A DNA stretch of 30,127 bases. Source: Lachnospiraceae bacterium. GTDB taxonomy: Bacteria > Bacillota_A > Clostridia > Lachnospirales > Lachnospiraceae. Below the pieces are notes generated by a model. The model made no database searches, was not told where the DNA came from, and was given only the letters and a program-made list of their open reading frames with translations. Of this stretch, positions 25,668 to 30,127 are shown one piece after another; positions within the stretch are counted from its first letter, which is position 1, and every line of letters starts with the position of its first letter. The stretch is taken from assembly GCA_017620055.1 (NCBI GenBank), contig JAFZRD010000119.1, positions 1 to 30,127 of the forward strand. Reading direction: 5' to 3'. The translations under genes were made by a program, and so were the position numbers.

Positions 25668-26432
25668 ATGAACAGAACATCGATATCTGATTTGAAGGCA
25701 AAGGCAAAGGATCAGTTACTTGGCAACTACGGAATAGCCACCGGTTCCTTTGCCCTTCTTTTTGTGCTCGTTTACGTGATAATGATCATACTCATGTCGG
25801 CGATAACGACCGGCTTTATGAAGGATGGCAGCAATGTTTTGGAGTCCAACCTGTGGGGTCAGGTGATATCCCAGGTGTTCGGTATGGTCATTGCGATCGT
25901 CACGATGCTTTTTACGGTCGGATATATCCAGATAATGCGCAGGATCGCGTATGGCGAGCGTCCCGTACTGTCCGATCTGTTCCATGTATTCCGCACTCAT
26001 CCGGACAAAGTGATAATCGTCAGTTTTGTCATGACCGCGGCGCAGTTCCTCTTACTTCTTCCCGCAATGATCGTATCGGGAAGAGGACTGGTCATAGGGA
26101 CAGGTGCGGATGCACACTTTGACGGAAGGAAGTTTCTGCTGTGGATAATTCTGTACATTGCTGGATTTGCCGTTTCGGTATTTATAGATATAATGCTCTC
26201 GATGAGCTTTTTGATATATCTTGACGAGCCCGAAACCGGCGTGACCGAGATCATGAGCGGGAGCATATCCCTGATGAAGGGTAACAAGTTCAGGTATTTC
26301 TACATGACACTGTCATTTATCGGGTACTGGTTTTTGGCGGTATTAAGCTTCGGAATAGCCTTTCTGTGGGTGGTGCCATACCAGACGATGACGATGGTCC
26401 AGTTCTACAAAGATCTCCGGGGTGACATATGA
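25668..26432 (+). CDS. DUF975-family integral membrane protein
   Basis: This 254-aa protein has about five or six membrane segments (near 25-48, 65-90, 115-138, 155-180 and 208-240). It has the DUF975 look: a basic amphipathic N-terminus (ISDLKAKAKDQLLGNYGIA), VGYIQIMRRIAYGERPVLSDLF, and a final VVPYQTMTMVQFYKDL. The role of the family is unknown. Its last bases overlap the start of the next gene (ATGA at 26429-26432), so the two are coupled. Confidence 0.8.
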   Translation: MNRTSISDLKAKAKDQLLGNYGIATGSFALLFVLVYVIMIILMSAITTGFMKDGSNVLESNLWGQVISQVFGMVIAIVTMLFTVGYIQIMRRIAYGERPVLSDLFHVFRTHPDKVIIVSFVMTAAQFLLLLPAMIVSGRGLVIGTGADAHFDGRKFLLWIILYIAGFAVSVFIDIMLSMSFLIYLDEPETGVTEIMSGSISLMKGNKFRYFYMTLSFIGYWFLAVLSFGIAFLWVVPYQTMTMVQFYKDLRGDI

Positions 26433-26905
26433 GCGTAGAATTTGACGTTAAGATGACTACGGGCACGATGTATGACTACATGATGCGCCATACGTTCACA
26501 TCGTTCGCGGGGATAGTCGGTGAGCTTCTCGGAATACTGCTGATAGTGGGATTTTTCATGTACGGACAATGGTTATACCTTGTTGCCGGCGTTGTCTGCG
26601 TGCTCTATCAGCCCGTTGCGCTGTATTACAGGGCAAGAAGACAGGTGAACAACAATGAGGCTTTCAAGGACCTGCTTCATTACAGGGTGGATGATAAAGG
26701 GATCACCGTGACGAGTGGTGAGAATTCAGAGAGTCTTGAGTGGAGCCGGATGTACAGGGCTGTATCGACGAGCCGGTCCGTTATCCTCTATACGAACAGG
26801 GTGAATGCCTGCATATTCCCGAAGGAGGATATGGGGGATAAAAAGGATGACGTAATCAGGATCATAAGTACCCATATGGATCCGAAACAGGTGAATATAA
26901 GGTGA
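26429..26905 (+). CDS. YcxB-like small membrane protein
   Basis: This 158-aa protein starts with a short cytoplasmic strand (VEFDVKMTTGTMYDYMMRH), has two close membrane helices (about 28-70), and ends with a soluble beta-rich part (YRVDDKGITVTSGENSESLEWSRMYRAVSTSRSVILYTN) typical of YcxB-like proteins. The function is unknown; it is coupled to the DUF975 protein upstream and overlaps tsaE downstream by 4 nt (GTGA). Confidence 0.75.
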   Translation: MSVEFDVKMTTGTMYDYMMRHTFTSFAGIVGELLGILLIVGFFMYGQWLYLVAGVVCVLYQPVALYYRARRQVNNNEAFKDLLHYRVDDKGITVTSGENSESLEWSRMYRAVSTSRSVILYTNRVNACIFPKEDMGDKKDDVIRIISTHMDPKQVNIR

Positions 26906-27336
26906 TAACGGAATCCTTCAGTGAAAAAGACACATATGAGTTAGCCTCAAAGCTGGCCGGTAAGGCAAAGAAGGGAGATATCATAGCCCTCACCGGGGAT
27001 CTTGGTGTCGGAAAGACCGCATTTACCAAGGGTTTTGCGAAGGGACTCGGAATAGACGAGCCGATCACCAGCCCCACATATACATTTGTACAGATATACG
27101 AGAGCGGGAGACTCCCGCTGTATCATTTTGACGTTTACAGGATCGGGGATATCTCTGAGATGGACGAGATCGGATACGAGGATTACTTCTACGGTGACGG
27201 GATATCCGTGATGGAATGGGCCGATCTGGTCGAACCAATCCTTCCCGCCGGTACGGTAAGGATAGCCATCTCGAAAGATCCTTCAAAGGGACCTGATTAC
27301 AGAAAGATTACGGTTGACGGGGATACCTGGAATTGA
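26902..27336 (+). CDS. tsaE: tRNA t6A biosynthesis ATPase TsaE
   Basis: TsaE is the small ATPase that drives turnover of the TsaB-TsaD complex making N6-threonylcarbamoyladenosine at position 37 of ANN-reading tRNAs. The 144-aa protein has a Walker A GDLGVGKT (32-39), SPTYTFVQIY and HFDVYRI, all typical. It starts at GTG 26902, overlapping the previous stop as GTGA, and itself overlaps tsaB as TTGA. Together with tsaB, rimI and tsaD this is the usual Firmicutes cluster. Confidence 0.94.
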   Translation: MITESFSEKDTYELASKLAGKAKKGDIIALTGDLGVGKTAFTKGFAKGLGIDEPITSPTYTFVQIYESGRLPLYHFDVYRIGDISEMDEIGYEDYFYGDGISVMEWADLVEPILPAGTVRIAISKDPSKGPDYRKITVDGDTWN

Positions 27337-28040
27337 AGATCATAGCAATCGATTCGTCGGGACTGGTTGCCACGGTAGCGATCGCTTCCGAAGACACACT
27401 GATAGCCGAATATACGGTCAATCACAAGAAAACACATTCCCAGACGCTTCTTCCCATGCTTGACGAGATAAAGAAGATGACGGAATTAGACCTTGCAACG
27501 GTGGATGCCGTTGCGGTGGCCGCAGGTCCGGGGTCGTTCACGGGGCTTCGTATCGGATCCGCTACAGCAAAGGGTCTGGCTCTTGCGCTGGAAAAACCGG
27601 TGATCGAAGTTCCGACCGTTGATGCGCTCGCGATGAACATGTGGGGCACACGGGATATCGTATGTCCGATAATGGACGCAAGGCGCGAGCAGGTATATAC
27701 GGGATTCTATACGTTTGATGAGGATGATGAGCTGACCGTTATCCGTGAGCGGTTTGCCGATGACATAGTAAATGTCGTCGGGATGCTCGCCGGATATGGC
27801 AAACAGGTCACATTCCTGGGTGACGGGGTACCCGTATACAGGGAGACGATAGAGAAGAACATCACGGTGCCGTACAGATTCGCACCGTTTCATATGAACC
27901 GACAGAGGGCCGGAGCGGTCGCGCTTCTGGCTGTCAGGTACTACAGAGAGGGAAAGACGGTGAGTGCGGCCGAGCACAAACCGGATTACTTAAGACTTTC
28001 CCAGGCCGAGCAGAATGATCAGAATAAGAAAAATGACTGA
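27333..28040 (+). CDS. tsaB: tRNA t6A biosynthesis protein TsaB
   Basis: TsaB is the inactive TsaD relative that holds the t6A synthase together. The 235-aa protein begins MKIIAIDSSGLVATVAI, has THSQTLLPMLDEI and the GPGSFTGLRIGSATAKGLA signature, and ends KPDYLRLSQAEQ. The start is TTG 27333, overlapping the tsaE stop (TTGA). Its own end overlaps rimI by 26 nt. Confidence 0.94.
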   Translation: MKIIAIDSSGLVATVAIASEDTLIAEYTVNHKKTHSQTLLPMLDEIKKMTELDLATVDAVAVAAGPGSFTGLRIGSATAKGLALALEKPVIEVPTVDALAMNMWGTRDIVCPIMDARREQVYTGFYTFDEDDELTVIRERFADDIVNVVGMLAGYGKQVTFLGDGVPVYRETIEKNITVPYRFAPFHMNRQRAGAVALLAVRYYREGKTVSAAEHKPDYLRLSQAEQNDQNKKND

Positions 28041-28464
28041 ATCCGATATACCGGAAGTTGCCCGGATCGAGAAGATGATCTTTGCCGATCCGTGGTCGGA
28101 GAAGGTGTACAGGGAGACACTGAAGCTTCCCGAGACCGGATACGTCGTTGCAACAGATGTATCGGATGACGGGGAAGAGATAATAGGTGCTGCCGGAGTC
28201 AGGAACATAGTCGGAACAGGTGAGATAACAAATGTTATGATATTGCCCGGATACAGGGGCAGAGGAATAGCAAAGATGATGCTCACGGAGCTGCTTGAAA
28301 CGGGGAGACAACTCGGGGCATGTGATTTTACCCTTGAGGTGAGAGTGAGCAACGAGCCGGCGATACGGCTGTACGAAAGCCTGGGGTTTGAGAGCGAGGG
28401 AGTACGTCCCGGGTTCTACAGAAACCCGGCTGAGGATGCGGCGATATACTGGTTGAGACAGTAA
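28015..28464 (+). CDS. rimI: Ribosomal protein S18 alanine N-acetyltransferase
   Basis: This 149-aa GNAT-family enzyme acetylates the N-terminal alanine of ribosomal protein S18. The acetyl-CoA loop is PGYRGRGIAKMML, with VSNEPAIRLYESLGFE and the RPGFYRNPAEDAAIYW end typical of RimI. ATG 28015 gives MIRIRKMTESDIP, the usual beginning; ATG 28033 is an alternative. It overlaps tsaB, consistent with the known tsaB-rimI-tsaD clustering. Confidence 0.92.
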   Translation: MIRIRKMTESDIPEVARIEKMIFADPWSEKVYRETLKLPETGYVVATDVSDDGEEIIGAAGVRNIVGTGEITNVMILPGYRGRGIAKMMLTELLETGRQLGACDFTLEVRVSNEPAIRLYESLGFESEGVRPGFYRNPAEDAAIYWLRQ

Positions 28465-28499
28465 ATAGATAACGGATGATATGCAACAGGTGATATTTA

Positions 28500-29414
28500 A
28501 TGCTTGATGTTTGTTTGCTCGGGACCGGCGGAATGATGCCGCTTCCGTACAGATGGCTGACGTCGCTGATGATGAGGGTGGGCGGCAGCAACATACTCAT
28601 AGACTGCGGCGAGGGTACACAGATCGCCATGAAGGAGAAGGGCTGGAGCCCCAATCCGATCGATGTCATCTGTTTCACGCATTATCATGCTGACCATATA
28701 AGCGGTCTGCCCGGCCTCCTCCTTTCGATAGGCAATTCCGAGAGGACCGAGCCCATCACCATGATAGGACCGAAGGGACTCGTAAGGGTCGTTAATGCCT
28801 TGAGGACGATAGCCCCGGAGCTCCCGTTTGAGCTGAGGTTCCTTGAGATCGAAGAGCCGAGGCAGGTATTTCCTTTTGACGGATACGAGATAGAGGCTTT
28901 CAAGGTAAGCCACAATGTTACATGTTACGGATATACGCTCAGGGTGCTTCGGACCGGAAGGTTTGACGCTGACAGGGCCAGAGAGCTTGAGATACCGCTC
29001 CCGTACTGGAACAGGCTCCAGAAGGGCGAGACGATCACGGAAGACGGCAGGACGTTTACTCCGGACATGGTCATAGGACCAGCCAGAAAAGGCCTCAAAG
29101 TCACGTACTGCACGGATTCGAGACCCGTTCCGGTGATAAGCGAGATGGCAGCGGATGCCGACCTTTTCATATGCGAAGGTATGTACGGCGAGCCGGGAAT
29201 GGAAGAGAAGGCCAGGGAACACCGTCATATGACTTTCTACGAAGCGGCGCGCCTTGCAGCGGATGCACAGCCGCAGCCGCGCCAGATGTGGCTGACGCAT
29301 TATTCGCCGTCTCTTTCCTATCCGAAGGAATTCGAGAAGGAAGTGCGCAAGGTATTTAAGAATACCCATGTGGCCAAGGACGGCCGCAGCATAGATCTCA
29401 TGTTTGAGGATTGA
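28500..29414 (+). CDS. rnz: Ribonuclease Z (tRNA 3' processing endonuclease)
   Basis: This metallo-beta-lactamase-fold enzyme cuts the 3' trailer of tRNA precursors. The 304-aa protein has the metal-binding HYHADH (61-66) in FTHYHADHISGLPGLL, plus later ligands in VSHNVTCYGY, YCTDSRPV and WLTHYSPSL. It has the length of the short bacterial RNase Z. Its neighbours act on tRNA (tsaE, tsaB, tsaD), which fits. AGGTGA at 28488-28493 precedes the start. Confidence 0.9.
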   Translation: MLDVCLLGTGGMMPLPYRWLTSLMMRVGGSNILIDCGEGTQIAMKEKGWSPNPIDVICFTHYHADHISGLPGLLLSIGNSERTEPITMIGPKGLVRVVNALRTIAPELPFELRFLEIEEPRQVFPFDGYEIEAFKVSHNVTCYGYTLRVLRTGRFDADRARELEIPLPYWNRLQKGETITEDGRTFTPDMVIGPARKGLKVTYCTDSRPVPVISEMAADADLFICEGMYGEPGMEEKAREHRHMTFYEAARLAADAQPQPRQMWLTHYSPSLSYPKEFEKEVRKVFKNTHVAKDGRSIDLMFED

Positions 29415-29422
29415 TGTAAGGA

Positions 29423-30010
29423 ATGAAACGCAGGAATCACGCAAGAATACTCATAGTGTTCGTTGTGTTCGCGATCGCGATCGTGGGCCTGTTTTTCTAT
29501 ATCTCAAACCGAAACAAGGCCATTGAGGACGGCAAGATGCAGCAGATGACGCCGGTGCAGGAGATACTGTCAAGGAATCTTGATACCAACTATCCGCCGA
29601 CGCCGAAGGAAGTGCTCAAACTGTACAGCGAGATCACCAGATGCTTCTACGGAGAAGAATACACGGATGAGGAGCTCACAAGGCTCGCGATCTTTGCCAG
29701 AAGGCTGTTTGATGATGAACTTGTCGCTAACCAGACCGAGGAAGACTACCTGAGCGCGCTCAGGTTCGATATAGATACGTGGAAGAAGGATAAAAGGGTC
29801 ATATCCAGCTATTCGGTATCGAGCAGTACCGATGTACAGGAGTATTCGTACGGTGGACGCGAGTGGGCGCAGCTGTACTGTATATATTCGATCAGGATGG
29901 GCACGAACGTGGCACCCGTCCAGGAACATTTCATTATGAGAAAAGACGAAAAGGGGCATTGGAAGATCCTCGGATGGGAGCTTGTTGAGCCGGGGGACGG
30001 TAATGAGTGA
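29423..30010 (+). CDS. DUF6715-like single-pass membrane protein
   Basis: This 195-aa protein has a short basic N-terminus (MKRRNHARI), one membrane helix (about 9-27), and an extracytoplasmic domain of about 165 residues, rich in charged residues, with [12 protein letters not shown] and a final [13 protein letters not shown] strand. The family is uncharacterised and common beside tsa genes in Lachnospiraceae, by my recollection. It lies 8 nt after rnz, and its end overlaps tsaD by 8 nt. Confidence 0.72.
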   Translation: MKRRNHARILIVFVVFAIAIVGLFFYISNRNKAIEDGKMQQMTPVQEILSRNLDTNYPPTPKEVLKLYSEITRCFYGEEYTDEELTRLAIFARRLFDDELVANQTEEDYLSALRFDIDTWKKDKRVISSYSVSSSTDVQEYSYGGREWAQLYCIYSIRMGTNVAPVQEHFIMRKDEKGHWKILGWELVEPGDGNE

Positions 30011-30127
30011 CGTTAAGATCCTGGCCGTAGAGAGTTCCTGTGATGAAACTGCCGCCGCCGTAGTTCAAAACGGGCGGAATGTCCTGTCAAATATCATATA
30101 TTCCCAGATAGATCTCCATACTCTGTA
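30003..30127 (+). CDS. tsaD: t6A synthase catalytic subunit TsaD (partial, runs off the window)
   Basis: Only the first 41 residues are present: [20 protein letters not shown], followed by [19 protein letters not shown]. The [15 protein letters not shown] start is diagnostic for TsaD/Gcp, the metal-dependent enzyme that joins threonylcarbamoyl-AMP to tRNA A37. ATG 30003 overlaps the stop of the previous gene. The rest of the gene lies past the window end. Confidence 0.93.
   Translation, partial: MSDVKILAVESSCDETAAAVVQNGRNVLSNIIYSQIDLHTL

Noticed and set aside
28497..29444. 315-aa open frame on the - strand opposite rnz
   Set aside because: The + strand encodes a clear RNase Z with all metal ligands; the antisense product has no recognisable motif.
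1..30127. CRISPR arrays, tRNA or rRNA genes, phage or transposase genes
   Set aside because: Read for spaced direct repeats, tRNA-like cloverleaf ends and transposase motifs on both strands; none seen.

Overview
The window reads as the chromosome of a strictly anaerobic, butyrate-forming member of the Clostridia, most likely Lachnospiraceae (Butyrivibrio/Coprococcus-like). This rests on the thl-crt-hbd-bcd-etfB-etfA gene order, a ptb-buk butyrate-kinase branch, AGGAGG-type ribosome binding sites, and typical Clostridia families (DUF975, YcxB-like, DUF6715-like, SH3b-NlpC/P60, long-form HPF). Genus is inference. Gene density is high and nearly everything is on the + strand; only one gene, a short-chain dehydrogenase, is on the - strand. 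I see no rRNA, tRNA, CRISPR array, phage or transposase gene.

Layout. 1-2300: a membrane-bound hybrid histidine kinase (HisKA-HATPase-REC-HPt) broken by a one-base frameshift, ending in a perfect 34-bp inverted repeat that also holds the stop codon of the convergent SDR gene. 2292-4013: SDR and thioredoxin reductase, divergent from a shared palindromic promoter region. 4125-7188: secreted SH3b-NlpC/P60 peptidase, ribosome hibernation factor, and mtnA, followed by a 243-nt repeat-like gap. 7345-15541: a complete acetyl-CoA to butyrate operon (thl, crt, hbd, bcd, etfB, etfA, ptb, buk) behind a sigma-70-type promoter and a near-consensus Rex operator, with a hairpin between thl and crt. 15554-18271: a membrane acyltransferase, a small protein of unknown function and a zinc-ribbon methyltransferase. 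18273-21994: secA and prfB (no programmed frameshift). 22013-24483: homoserine dehydrogenase and aspartate kinase, the latter with an internal start signal for a separate regulatory subunit. 24583-24608: a strong terminator. 24612-30127: a new promoter, then small membrane or unknown proteins leading into the t6A tRNA-modification and tRNA-processing set tsaE, tsaB, rimI, rnz, a DUF6715-like protein and the start of tsaD, which runs off the window.

How it fits together. The central block converts two acetyl-CoA to butyrate, oxidising NADH at hbd and at the Bcd-Etf complex (which in this family can also reduce ferredoxin) and making ATP at buk. A Rex site at its promoter would tie expression to the NADH/NAD+ ratio. 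The other blocks are housekeeping: secretion, translation termination, aspartate-family amino acids and universal tRNA modification. I found no convincing unknown multi-gene system. The most interesting items are the REPIN-like hairpin carrying two stop codons, the Rex-controlled contiguous butyrate operon with its internal hairpin, the internal start in lysC, the frameshift-free prfB, and a small HExxH/CxxC protein.
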